Notes: generated by a model from the letters alone, not told the origin. Positions 23,195 through 34,971 are shown, counted from the first letter of the stretch. The stretch: DNA of 64,000 nucleotides from Diphasiastrum complanatum (GCA_029204225.1 CM055097.1:37436976-37500975); one strand, 5' to 3'. Program-made: numbers and translations.

Positions 23195-23652
23195 AGTTGA
23201 AATTCTGATAGAATCTAGTGTAGTATGCTGATCACATCACACAATCACCATAGCCACTCCTCACAAGCTCTCAAAGATGGCACAACAAAAGTTAAGTCTA
23301 TTATGAAGAAAAATTGTACATATAGCGAAGTCCCAAACTGCATGGGCTCAATAAACTGGCCTCAAACTAGAGTTAGGCCCAATATGGCCACATATATTGA
23401 CAAACCTAGGACATGCCCCTTAGTATAGCATAATGAACTAAAAAATACACTGTACATGCTAATTTCTTCCTATGTGTGGCTACTCGGCTAACCCAAGTAG
23501 CCGTCTACGGGATCAGTGCCCGACTGATATGACGATAGTGGGTCACTTCCCAAACACAACCAACTACAAAAAATTTAATTAATTGTACACTAATTACAAT
23601 ATCACATTTAGAGCTTCCATAAAATGTATATCAGATTAACTTTGATTTCTAA
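23195..23652 (-). mobile_element. 5' LTR of R1
   Basis: Minus strand TTAGAAATCAAAGTTAATC to GAATTTCAACT, 458 bases. Contains the shared block GCCACTCCTCACAAGC. Confidence 0.85.
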
Positions 23653-24325
23653 TTGTCAATCCACATGCTAAGATAACACCATCACAACCACATGTCAGCA
23701 TAATTCAAAAAATCCAAGATTTTGACAGACGAATAAAAAGTTTCATCCATCACAACATACATTCTCTTCTCTCTTGCACATGGATACCTTCTCCTTTGCT
23801 CGAGTGTTGGCTCCTCCTCGCAACTGACAAGTAGAAAGAGCCCGATGAGGTTTGTGAGGTTTTTGGAGGGAAGTCAGGGTTCGAGGCGAAGGGGGGGGGG
23901 GGGTACTTTGTTTTTATTTTTATTTTTTTCTATATGTATTCTAAATGGCTTCACATCATTATTGGCTTACATTTTTGGCCCTGCCTTGCTTTGCAAGGTC
24001 GGACTTAACAATTGTGTTAAGCATTGACGTGCTTGTGTTTTGTTTTTTATTCAATCATTTTAGATTCTCTTAATACTTTTACATTTTAATAATTTCTATG
24101 AGCGAAAATTAGATTAACTACTTTTTATAGGATCTTAATTTTAGGTTTATATTTTAGTAGTTCAGAACTTTAAAAATCTTCATTTTTTTCTATTTTTTCT
24201 TTTTTGAGAATACATGTATAGCCATTTCTAGAGAGTGTATGTATACCACGATGCAACGACTACCTAACATGTGTCAACGATATACAAACAGAGAGTCTGA
24301 AGCGAAAAAAATTGCGTGTTGGTAG
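23653..24325. other. Unassigned AT-rich DNA with a G run
   Basis: No gene seen. A run of 12-13 G at 23891-23903 is followed by T-rich sequence. One 60-codon open frame (23845-24027) is not protein-like. Confidence 0.4.
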
Positions 24326-24829
24326 TGTCATGTCCATGACTAGTACATAGGATTCAGTATAACCCTAGTCTTGGATGCACGACACTCCAGTGAATCAAGT
24401 TGTTAGTTATGCCACGTCATACTGGACGTGACCCGAAAGTAACTAATATCCTTGTGAGGCCCAAAACACACTAAATGGAGTTAGTACAAGGTTTGGGACA
24501 GTCAAGGCATGTGTAGAGTTATCAATAACAATCTATGAATAGATGGTCCATACATAGAGACTCTATTCTTCAGAATCTATGTATAGGGGAGTTAGGACCT
24601 TGCATGTCTAGGCTCTATATAAGGTGGCCAAACTTGCCCTACTCCACACATTTTTGTGGTTGATTCATTGCTAGAGTTTCACTCTATTTTCATGCTTCCT
24701 ATTCCTTGGCTTGGGGGTGAAGCCTCTAGAGTCGATTGGTTGCTTCTACTTGGTTGGGTGGTTTTTCCATAGTGTGTTCTTCATTGTGTTTGTCTTGTAA
24801 GCAGGATGTTTAGGAGCTTTCCCTTATAG
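24326..24829 (+). mobile_element. LTR-H, first copy
   Basis: Starts TGTCATGTCC and is followed directly by a primer site at 24830. A second LTR with the same start, length and downstream primer site lies at 49401-49894. Bases 24842-25110 are its leader, with no coding sequence before R2 begins. Confidence 0.65.
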
Positions 24830-24841
24830 TGGTATCATAGC
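24830..24841 (+). other. Primer binding site of LTR-H element
   Basis: TGGTATCATAGC, one change from the tRNA-iMet complement. Confidence 0.7.
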
Positions 24842-25110
24842 AAGGCTTACGAAGATTGGAGAATTTGGAGAAGTGCTACCTTTCGTCGAAATTTTGGAGT
24901 GGATCAATGGGAATTCTCTTCTAGGTGGATAACAAGATGGCAAGTGGATGTTCTATTCCGATTTTCAATTGCATGTTGCTAAGATCCATTACTCTTCAAA
25001 TTTTCTTGGGGTCTTATGGAGAATTGTCCTAGGAAGCCAATTTGTGATGCTTTCTTGGAGCTTTTTCTTGTGTAGCTCAAAGCTTTGGTAGAATTGAAAT
25101 TTCCAACAAG

Positions 25111-25507
25111 TGTGATTTACTGTATATGGTTGTGATCGGGACGTGACCTGTTAGGATATATTGATCGGGCACTGATCCCATAGATGGCTACTTGGGTTAG
25201 CCGGGTAGCCACACATAGGAAGAATTAGCCTGTACAGAGTTATTTACAGTACTTGCTATACTTGGGGGCATGTCTCAAGTTTGTCAGTCGAATTTGGCCA
25301 TATTGGGCCTGACCTTAGTTTGACAGGTGGTAGGCCAATTTTAGGACACCTGCCTTTTCATGTAGTTTGTGAATACTCTATATGTACATTGTTTCTTTGT
25401 AATCTAATAACTTTTGTTGTGCCATCTTTGAGAGCTTGTGAGGAGTGGCTATGGTAATTGTGTGATGTGATCCGCATATTGCACTAGATCCTAATAGAAT
25501 TTCAACT
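25111..25507 (+). mobile_element. 5' LTR of R2, truncated at its start
   Basis: Matches the R LTR from GATTTACTGTAT onward, missing the first ~90 bases, and ends TTTCAACT before the primer site. Confidence 0.8.
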
Positions 25508-25519
25508 TGGTATCAGAGC
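25508..25519 (+). other. Primer binding site of R2 (tRNA-iMet)
   Basis: Exact TGGTATCAGAGC. Confidence 0.9.
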
Positions 25520-28500
25520 TACAGGGTGTAGCAAGTATGCACGATCCGGTGGAGCTATGGAAATCGCCTTTTACCAAGAAAAATAGCACTCGGAGAGTCT
25601 CAGGAGAGAGGACTCCATACGGGGTATCGGCAGTCCGGATGGCATCAGACATCAATGTTCCTTCGATTGGAGCTTTGGGGAAGATCAGAATGATCGTCGT
25701 AGGTGGATTCCAGGGAGAATTCATGGAGAAACTTGCAGTTTCGGTGGTTTCGGAGAAATCATCGGTGGTGGCTTCATGATTCACTGTGTGGATAGCTGTT
25801 TGGCGTAACAGGGATTGCAGAAAGTTTGCAAAGAGCAGTGATGGAGAGCCATAGCAATTTACAGGAATCAATTGTTTGGAAAACGGAGGAAATTTAAAAA
25901 ATTTCCAGTTTCGTGGGGTGTTGACGGTTGGGAATGAAAACCAGTGTGTTTGTAGTCGATACCGCACCAATTGGCAAGCCGTAAATTGTGTTACTGAGCT
26001 GGAGGTAGGGCGACCTCAGCCAGATAGGAGCTGCAAGTGAAAGCTTAGGGAAAACCTGAGAAATGCCCAAGAACTCTTCTTCCTCACAGGGCTAGGGTTT
26101 ACAGTCTGAAAGAGCTGGATCTTTCTCCATGGTAGACATATTTTGGATCTATAAAGTGCTCCAGAAGGGCATTTTGATGGGGCGACCCTGTCCTCAGACG
26201 GCCGTGGACAACCATGCTTCAGGTAGATCGATGGAACCAGTCGATTGATGGCTGGAAAGCTTCTGAAACCCTAGCTATGGAGGTGAATTATGGAATAAGA
26301 GAGACGGAGGAGGCCGCGGGCCAGTCGCGTGCACCCAATGGAGATTGAAGCGTAGTGCCTTAAAGTGAGCAGCGGCTAGAGGGACTTGGGTCAGCGCGCA
26401 ATTGGGTTTGTGACCACTAGATATTGATCCATCATGATGGAAGGCCGTGATAGACTGTTCAGAGATCAATATCCACCACCGGATAGAGGGCCACCATCAG
26501 ATGATGAATGAAGAGGGTCCATGAAAAATTGAAAGGTCACTTTGAAAATCATTAAAAAATTTCAATGGAAAGGGCTTGAAGGGACCCGAAGGCCAAAAAG
26601 TGACATTCTTCTTTAAAAGTCTTCATTATAAAGATTCAGTTCAAAATGCAAGGCAAAATGGTTTTGGGGCTAAATTCGAGGCAAGTTTTGGCTGGTGAAA
26701 CCTGCTACAGGGTGGTACAATGAGGCATTATCGCTTCGAAATCAATATTACTTACTCTTGACAGGGTAACAGGGTGTTTGGAGGCGGTAAATGCAGTATG
26801 GGAGTGAATGGTAGCAGAATTGTGTGGAGAAAGCTAGTATTGGCGACGGAAGTGCAGTTTGGCATCGTGACTACTCATCATTGGCGACAATTTTGAGAGG
26901 GCAAGCAATCACATGTGAGAGGTAGGCATGGTATGCTGATTACAGGTGAAAAATTCTTGTGATCAGGTTCAACTCTTGGGGTTCGAACCAACCAACGTCA
27001 AGTGGCTTTGGGAGAATGCTCTCACAGACATGATCGGCAGTGGCATTGTCGAGTCAGGTGATAGCTGCATTGACACACGCATCTGTAGCTTGAAAATTTC
27101 ACGTTCGGACTGTGATGAATAACTCACCCACAATCCATAGCATATCAGGTAGGATAGCTCCAAAACCCTGTACCCTGTACCATCTGATCACCAAGTATCC
27201 ATTGCCTGTTGATAGCTCCCCAAGAATCTGTCCACCTGTAGTGCAACTAGACTCCAACTGGATCTAACCAAAAACTGCATCCTGCTTATCAAATAATGAT
27301 GGATAGAAACAACATGTGACGCCAACTTGGAGACTACTGTGCATATAACCATGCAGCTCACCTGATTACTCGCCAAAGTATCAGTTGTCACTCCCTGAGC
27401 AACCATCTCCATCCCTGTTGGCTCACAACCATGGGCATGCTGGATCCACATCACCCCGTAATGCACTCCATGCCCTCAAGATATGTACCACCCTAGGTAC
27501 ACTCCATGCCACCTACCTCCAAGTAGGCTTGACCCGTCCCTAGGTCACCACATGATGCACCAGCTGAAGAACATTGTCCATACATCAAATGACATATCAT
27601 ACCTGAGCAACTGTAGCATCTCCCTGAGTGCCACCCCAATGGACTCATCATCTACATACTATGCTCACCTGATGTCTCCAATTCTGGCCAACACAAGCAT
27701 ATCCCTGAGTCGTCGCTCACGGGATCCCGAGACCATTGTCTCCCTGATTGTACTGAGGTATATGGCTCTAAGTGACTTCCTCTAGGCTTCCCCGTGATCT
27801 CACCACCTGAGAATCTGCACCATGAAAATTTCAACACCTATGCTAAGCCTAGACTCCTGCAAATACAGCCAATTGCATGAAAGCTATAGATAGCTTATCC
27901 ACGCCTGTGATGGCAGATGCCTCCCCATCGATGCCAATGTCCAAAACCGACCCCTTGTTGTAATGCCAACCTGTACTCCCAAATGAACACACCATGAAGT
28001 CCTCGCCATCAATGTCCCCTGCAGTAGATCCCTAGCAAAACACCCATCATATTGTTTGCCCTCCGATCACTCCTGGGCGATCTCCATCAGCTCTCCAACC
28101 TAGAGCTGGCTCTCAAAGCTACACGCTTTGACCATTTGTGTTTGCAGTGTTCTGATTCCATCATGAATCCCACCTGTAAGTCCTATCCATGCCAATGACT
28201 CAAGTCCAATATGAAATAGCTGCCCCCTGATGATCATCCCATGTCATCCTGCAGTGCTATCCCTACCAGGTATTTCAATGCCATCCCTGATCACAAAGAT
28301 CTGAGCATCTACCCTGTAGTGCCCACCTGTATTCCCCCAAGCTAGCTCCAAGCTGCTCCTGTGAATGGTTCCAAACCACTCCCTGAGAATACACTGAGAT
28401 GTGAACTCCAAATCCACCATCGAGTCCCTCACATGACTGTGCATGCCAATATCCCTCCAAGTGAACCTGTGAGATCTTCCATGGCCCAAACCGAATGATC

Positions 28501-29565
28501 TGCACCTTGCCATCACTGTAATCTGCATCCCTGATGCAATACTGGCAAATTGACTTGACTTATCCAAACTGGCAGTTGAAGGGTATCTCTTCGATGACAA
28601 ACGTGATACACTGCTCCACAGCTACAATGGCTTGATCAAAATTGACTTACCGACTGTAAAACCACAAAATCATCACACTCACCACTCACCAAGAGCATCC
28701 AAAGTGTGATTATCGACCCGTTCTTCATCCTCTGTGTGTCCCACACACAGCTCGTCCAATGCAAGTCCGCTATCTTGTCCAATGGCTTCCAACTAGCACC
28801 ACCTTGCACTTCCATCACCTGCGACCGCCAAAATGTGTGTACCTCCAAGCTAGCCCATATTTTTTTTATCTAGTTTGCATTTGCTTTGGCTTGGATGCTA
28901 TGATGGATGTTGTGGGGAGATAGGCTCCTTGGTGGGAGGCCTATGTATTGGTCAAATCAGAGTTGGCAACGTCAAGCATGGAAAGTTGAACCTACATGGG
29001 ATGTAGGACAGACAGATCATCTCAGTATCTCTGGGCAGTTGGCGAGCTACTCAGGTATAGCCTATGGTGAGGTTTGTGTACATTCATTCATTGAGTCCTT
29101 GGTAGACTCTTGTGCTTGGAGCATGGGGAATGGATGGGGATCAGCTTTCAGGACCTATTGGACAGTTGGATATGCTTGGACGTGAGAGCATCTTGGTGCA
29201 GGTGCAGGCCATGGTTGGAGACCTGATTTGGAGACTAGTGATGTAGCAGCAAATTTACAGGTGGCACATGTGTTGGTACGACAGGATACTACAGTTTGGG
29301 CAGACCTTGGTCATGTATTTGATGCTTTATCATTCGTGTTCGTTTGCATGAGTGTGTGTGGGCTTGCATGTTACCTTGTCACGGGAGTCTAGATCTGAGT
29401 CGGAGTTTTATGTGGTTGTGCATTTGCTACAATGAAACAAAGTAGTCATTTATGCTCATTGACTTGTCATTGTCCAGGGCCCGACCTTAGTTTGACAGGT
29501 GGTAGGCCAATTTTAGGACACTTGCCTTTTCATGCACTTTGTGAATACTCTATATGTACAGTGTT
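25520..29565 (+). mobile_element. R2 internal domain and 3' LTR remnant
   Basis: Non-coding internal domain of the second R copy. The first open frame (25507-25779, starting one base before the primer site) is not recognisable. The order matches R1 up to about 27114, then an inverted segment runs to 28867, after which the forward order resumes (AGATAGGCTCCTTGGTGGGA near 28920) and continues into sequence matching R3. The last ~85 bases (29480-29565) match an internal part of the R LTR, GACAGGTGGTAGGCCAATTT. No gag, protease or RT motif was found on either strand. Confidence 0.75.
27115..28867 (-). repeat. Inverted internal segment of R2
   Basis: This segment runs opposite to its surroundings. 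Its right edge (GCTAGCCCATAT at 28850-28861) continues, in element order, the sequence that breaks off near 27113. It therefore looks like a simple inversion of ~1.75 kb inside the element. Confidence 0.75.
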
Positions 29566-29599
29566 TCTTATGTTGAGCAATCCCCAGTTTACTAATTGA

Positions 29600-30060
29600 G
29601 TTGAGATTTCATATTAGCACTTTGGAAGTGCAAATATCTTTACTCCAGTATTTTATTGAGTCCTATAGATCTCACAAACATTTATCGTTAAGTAAATTGT
29701 TTTTACTTATGTGGAGTTTTGCTTACATTAGTGGATTGTATTCTATTATAGATTGTAGTCTATAAGTGTTTGTGTTCAAGTTCAATCTATATCTCCAGAT
29801 TTATAGGAGATATTTAAATCTATTGAAATTTAGATGAATTGTTGATTTCTTGCATGTGATGCTAGAAATGGGGCTATTAACTCATTAGAGTAACTGCAGT
29901 ACTCTGGATTGAGTTATAATTGTCTGAGACTTGATGGATCTCCTAGAGAGTCTAGTTGATTGAATTGTTTATTTTAGAATATTTGGATATTTTAAAAATA
30001 TTTGCACCAAGAAACATTATTATAAATGGTGTGGATGGATCTATGTTGGGGGTATTTCCA
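29600..30060 (+). repeat. Repeat delta, plus copy
   Basis: AT-rich sequence homologous to the reverse complement of about 60960-61430. Shared blocks include GCATRTGATGCTAGAAA and TCTCCTAGAGA. Probably an LTR or a non-autonomous element; no coding capacity. Confidence 0.7.
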
Positions 30061-30069
30061 ACACAGTGT

Positions 30070-30917
30070 AAATAAATAAATTGAGTTAATAATGTTAGAT
30101 TTCTTATGCTCAGTCTTAAAGAAAAATCGTTCAAGTAACGAGCATCCTGAAAACCGAAGGCCAACTACATGTTTCGGACCTTCACATTTTTTCTCTTTCA
30201 GATTTTTTGTGCCTTACCCGTTTTTAAGACACTTTTGTCTTTTTCGCCATTTTCGCACTTTTGCAAAAAATGTGACATAGTGGTCAGAATGCCTTGGAAT
30301 CCATTTCTGGCCTACCTTCAACTTTTTCACCTTTTTTCTACCTTCGCCTTTTTCTACCTTCGCTCTAGAGGCACCTTCGGGATTTACATGCCTTCAGTCT
30401 AAAGGCACCTTCGAGATTTACATACCTTCAGTCTAAGGGCAACTTCGGGCTTTTTGGGTTTTTTCCAACAGTGGCAGACCGACGTCGCCAACTTAGCATC
30501 AACCCTAAAAACAGCTGGACCGCTAAATATCCCAAGGGCGGTTACCCACTTTGTACATATACAAAGACTGGCATAAATGGCATTCAAGGCTTATAGGATA
30601 TTTGTCTCTCGACACTTGTAAATATATATATACTAGCCGAATCAAGCTATGTAAGTGTGTTCTTTTTTAATCAGAGTTCATCTGTAGCCAACGTTATCAC
30701 GCTCAGCAATTTGAAGTTATTACTTCAAGCCATTGTACTCACTGTTGATATTAATCAGAGCACAATTTTTGTCTCACTACTGTATTGTTCATCTGTGCAA
30801 TTTGTATGAATAATTCTACTTGAATATTTATGTTGCTAACTGTTGTGTTTCCGTTCTTACACGCCTACGCTCAAAGCTTCGAGTTTCCGTTGCCAATCAT
30901 CCCCACGTTTTACGACG
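30070..30917 (+). mobile_element. 5' LTR (3' portion) of Copia-D1
   Basis: Placed by the primer site that follows. A likely TATA element (AAATATATATATA) is at 30620-30632. The upstream boundary is uncertain. It shares the TTTTTCGC and TTTGCAAAAAA type blocks with the D2 LTR. Confidence 0.55.
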
Positions 30918-30929
30918 TGGTATCAGAGT
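30918..30929 (+). other. Primer binding site of Copia-D1 (tRNA-iMet)
   Basis: TGGTATCAGAGT, one change from standard. Confidence 0.8.
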
Positions 30930-31060
30930 AGACATTTCAGTAATCTGCATTTCTACTGCGGATTATCAGTCTTGTTTCTATCAAGACGTCTTTCAAGCAA
31001 ATGCGCAGCCAACAATATTCCGACAATCGTTGTTTCTACCAACGATCTCGTTCAACCAAA

Positions 31061-31990
31061 ATGAATCCATCATCTAGTTCATCTCTCATTGACAAACTCG
31101 ATGGAGATAACTACCATCTCTGGAAAATCAAGATGAAGGTTATATTTCTAGCCAAAGAACTGTGGGACATCGTTGATGGCACAGAGCTCAAACCAGAAGG
31201 TGATACAACCATCATCACCAAGTGGAGACTGAGAGATGACAAAGCATTTGCCATGATCACCCTCAACATCAAGGATACTCAGATCAGCCACATACGTTTG
31301 CTCAGACTGCTAAGGATGCATGGGACATCCTAGCAACTCTCTACAACATCAGAGACGTTACATCCAAGCTTCATCCGAGGAAGAAAAATTTCACCCTCAG
31401 AATGTTTGATGCAGATAGTGTTTCAAGGCAACTCAACACATTCAAAAATCTTATGGAGCAGATGACTGCAACTAGCTCAGTCATAGAAGTTTCCGATACA
31501 CTCATGACTCTATTATCGAGTCTACCTGAAGCCTACGAAAATTGAGTAATGGCAATTTCTACCCAGGAGTACCTCACTCTATCAAGAGCAATTTTGCTGC
31601 TCCTACAAGAGGAGATCAGAAGATCAGCATCCTCCTCAGGTTCAGAATTGAATCCTCAAGCTCTATATTCAAAAAATCAGAAGTTTAGATCCAAGAGATT
31701 TACAAAGTCAGACTATACTGACAAGAAGAGCAACATGCAGTCTCTGGACCAAATTCTGATTCATGATCGAATTCAAGCTCATCATCATTCCAACTAGTGC
31801 AGAACCTTTTCTGCAGATACAGTAAGAGGACTGGCCACGAAATCAAGGACTGCCGAACTTTGAAATACAACAACGAAAAAAAGAAGCAGTTCCAACAACA
31901 AGCACATAGTGCTACAACTAGTCACTCAAATTAACAACAACAAGAAGATGAAGCAGCTTTCATGACCAAAGAAGGAGAACAACAAGATAT
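31061..31990 (+). pseudogene. Copia-D1 gag
   Basis: ATG at 31061, 131 bases after the primer site. The start reads MNPSSSSSLIDKLDGDNYHL, then WKIKMKVIFLAKELWDIVDG and DDKAFAMITLNIKDTQI, the UBN2-type gag. A frameshift near 31290 and a stop in NW (near 31543) interrupt it; the frame resumes with YLTLSRAILLLLQEEIRRSA. The zinc knuckle near 31811-31850 reads CRYSKRTGHEIKDC, with Ser in place of the second Cys, so metal binding would be lost. Gag would coat the element RNA. Confidence 0.85.
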
Positions 31991-32581
31991 TGATTCCTAG
32001 TATCTGGATTCTGGAGCAATTCAACACATGACTCACCATCGCGACTGGTTCAAAGACTATAAGTCATTCATCCACTCTCGAGTTGTGCAACTTGGAGACA
32101 ACTCATCACATTCAATCGAAGTTGAAGGAACAATCAGAGTTGAATTCAAAAGAGGTGAAGTCAAGTTGTTGTCCAACATTCTCCACGTTCCAAATCTGAA
32201 CAAGAATTTGCTCCCAGTTAGCAGAATCACCGATTCAGGTCGGAGGGTCGAATTCGATACAGAAGGCTGCACAATTCTTGACAAATCCCGGAAGGTTCTA
32301 GCCTATGGAAGAAGAAGCGGCTATCTCAACCATTGCTACTCTTCTAACAGTCAAGCTCTTCACACAACCACTTCTGAATCAACTGATATGTTTAACTTCA
32401 ACAATATTCAGCAAATGTCAGCTCAGAGTCTAGTACAAGATTTTCCTTTCATGCGAAAGCTGTATTATCAGCAAGCATGCTAGAAGTCCCTTCATTTCAG
32501 ACTCGGTTCATACATCCAAGGGCTTGCTTGACCTTGTGCATAGCGACATTTGTGGCCTGATGCAGACTGCTTCCACAGGGG
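31991..32581 (+). pseudogene. Copia-D1 protease and start of integrase
   Basis: After a stop where the family has Trp (TAG at 31998), the protease site YLDSGAIQHMT is followed by VVQLGDNSSHSIEVEGTIRV and LSNILHVPNLNKNLLPVSRI. The GAG-pre-integrase region is poorly kept, and the integrase start HSDICGLMQTAS is cut at 32581. At 32582 an LTR start TGTTGGATTATTC follows directly, so the pol region is lost. The cleavage site Asp is intact but the polyprotein is not. Confidence 0.85.
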
Positions 32582-32690
32582 TGTTGGATTATTCTCCTTC
32601 TTACCAATCGACTAATCGGTTTTAATCTTTATCCGTTGTTTATCCAGTTCTGCGGATTTTCTCGTATTTTTCCAGTCTTGTGTGAGTATT
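32582..32690 (+). mobile_element. LTR fragment, Copia-D type
   Basis: Starts TGTTGGATTATTCTCCTTC and follows the D2 LTR start for about 110 bases (CAGTTCTGCGGATT is shared), then is lost in the palindrome cluster. Confidence 0.8.
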
Positions 32691-33130
32691 TTCCAATGAA
32701 TGTGAATGATAGGGTTTTCACGGTGAGGCTATTTATTGACATGCAATGGCCCTTTGGTGGTAAATGCCACTGTCTTTTTTTCATACACATACCATTCTAC
32801 CTTTTCATTGCAGGCTCCATTTTGTCTTTTTGACTGTAGACACCATTCTGCCGGACATACCATTCTACCTTTTCATTGCAGGCTCCATCTTGTCTTTTTG
32901 ACTACAGATATCATTCTGGTATCTGTAGTCAAAAAGACAAGATGGAGCCTGCAATGAAAAGGTAGAATGCCGGCAGAATGGTATCTGTAGTCAATATTTT
33001 ATATGTGCCTATTTAAGATGCACGAACTCTTTTTGACCATAGGCACCATTCTGCCGGCAGAATGGTATCTGCAGTCAATATTTCAGATATGCATGCATGA
33101 GCTCTTTTTGACTACAGACAGTAAAAAATT
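32691..33130. repeat. Cluster of palindromic TIR modules
   Basis: The motif TGACTACAGAYACCATTCTG and its inverse recur at 32831, 32899, 32967, 33034, 33053 and, in part, 33108. Two structures are exact: arms of 50 bases at 32861-32910 and 32920-32969 pair perfectly around a 9-base loop, and a 22-bp perfect palindrome centred on CCGG lies at 33045-33066. A direct copy of the arm (CATTCTACCTTTTCATTGCA) stands at 32792. They look like terminal repeats of a DNA transposon or MITE family in head-to-head nesting. Confidence 0.85.
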
Positions 33131-33317
33131 TTGCATTTGCATATTTGCAACATTTGCTAATAATCATGGAACTCTCCTCAACTACTGTAAAACAGTTTCT
33201 GTTCACCTTACAGTAGTGCCTCAAGTATAATCCAAACATGCTTTGTAAATTTTTAATACACGTATCTTATTGATAACATTTAGGTTCGCAATAAGAAAAA
33301 ATATGCTGGATTGTTGC

Positions 33318-33420
33318 AGGAAATAAAATTCCAGAAGATGTTGCATCAGCACTTAAGGATGTTGTCCTCAAAGAGAAAGTAGAAGGTTCGCTTGCTGTAT
33401 TAAAGATTGTAGGCTGCTGA
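33318..33420 (+). other. Exon-like stretch, unrecognised
   Basis: A splice-acceptor-like GATTGTTGCAG is followed by an open frame reading GNKIPEDVASALKDVVLKEK and ending at TGA. The amphipathic composition is protein-like, but no family is recognised. It lies among the palindromic TIR modules and may be a host exon piece captured by such an element. The rest of 33131-34010 holds no gene. Bases 33256-33312 and 34142-34200 form an imperfect inverted repeat (TTATTGATAACATTTAGGTT). Confidence 0.25.
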
Positions 33421-34010
33421 GAACTATAACTAAACAGCCATAAATCTACCTTTTGACAAAATATGGTGCTTTGGCTATCAAAAATCTTGTATAACATGTG
33501 GCTGCCCTGTGTAGAGAAAGTAGATAGCAGTTAGAGTGTCTTCGCTAACTGAAAATCAGCCTGAAGTGCGCTAGTGCGGTGGCTCAAAACAGCCGCTGCC
33601 ACTGGATGTACGTGGGAAATGCCATTTAGACAATGCGTGAGAAAGGTACTACTGTTGCCAGGAGAAATCCGCTTGGTTGCCCTAACAGCTGCCCTTCAAA
33701 ATCAACCGAATATTGCCCTCAAGTTAGAAACCTAACTGCTTCGACGCTCTGGTAGATCATGATTATTGGCTTTAAATTCAACGACTTTGAAACAGCAGTA
33801 AAATGCCTTTAGAAATGAACAAAGGCTGCCTTAACAAATAGCCTAAAAATTAAGTTTAACTGCATGCCCTTTGATTCATGTTTGCCTTTGAAGAGTGTGT
33901 TTTACAAATAAAGGCTACAAATTGCATTCTTCAGACTTTACAAAGATGCCTTGAAGGTTTTGAACATTACTTCAAAAATAGGTCTTTATAAATATGCTTA
34001 AACATCTCTA

Positions 34011-34534
34011 AAATTTTGACTATAGACCCCATTCTATATGTACAAAGTCAATTTCATATGTACAAATTTTCAACACGCAATGGGTCAAGACCCAAATATA
34101 ACAACAAGTAGGCAGTCAAATATTCATTGTTGACGAAGTTCAGCATGTTTTTTCTTATTGAGAACCTAAATGTTATCAGTAAGATATGTGTATAATAACA
34201 TAACTAAAATACTAATATACGCGAGTGGCTCAAAGATTTATGTTTTTTCAATCATTCTTAAACAATGTTCTAGTTGATAGCAATATTTTGGTTGATGACT
34301 TGCATATAATCTAACTCTATTCTTCGTCTGAAAAGATAGAACTTTTCACATTTAGCTATACTTACATTGGAAGCTAGAATTTTCTTGATGTTTTCTTGAG
34401 TTTCTTTCAAAGTTTACTAGTACGACATGTTTGAAATCCTTTTTGTTATATTTTTTGAAATCTATTTGATTACTTGCTTACATAAGAGTGCAGGCACCAT
34501 TCTGCCAATAGAATGGGGTCTATAGTCAAAATTT
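34011..34534. mobile_element. MITE-like element with 25-bp perfect TIRs
   Basis: Left end 34011-34035 (AAATTTTGACTATAGACCCC onward) and right end 34510-34534 are exact inverted copies of 25 bases. The length is 524 bases, AT-rich, without coding sequence. The TIR is a variant of the motif in the cluster at 32.8-33.1 kb. Target duplications were not recognised. Bases 34535-34971 hold nothing I can identify. Confidence 0.75.
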
Positions 34535-34971
34535 CAAAGATGCCATATGTGTCATACAGACCATTATCACATGTAGTGCACACTCAAAGCTCTCGTTCTC
34601 CATATTGTTAAAATCACTCATAGATTGCAAAAAAGAACATTGTGATTGACACATCTACACATTAATAAAATAATTGCACTTTTCAAACACATAAGTTCAT
34701 TAGCCATAAAGATCCACAAAGGTCTCGAGTGTGGAGGTCGAGTGCATTTTATTTAAATGCACTTGCTAACGAACTATTTAAAGGTAGTACATAAGCAATT
34801 GTCTAAAGGCAATAACTAATGAAGTTTCTAACCTATTATATAAGCAATTGTCTAAGCTTTTGGAAAGTTCAACTATCTAAGACATTGTCTCAGCCTCAAC
34901 CTATTGTCTAGGAACTCTCTAACTATCAAGGCATTGCTATTGTCTAAGAACTAGCTACCTATTAAGGCATT

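Noticed and set aside
21179-23428. Many 60-90 codon frames in family R
   Set aside because: They are not conserved between R1 and R2 and contain no retroelement motif.
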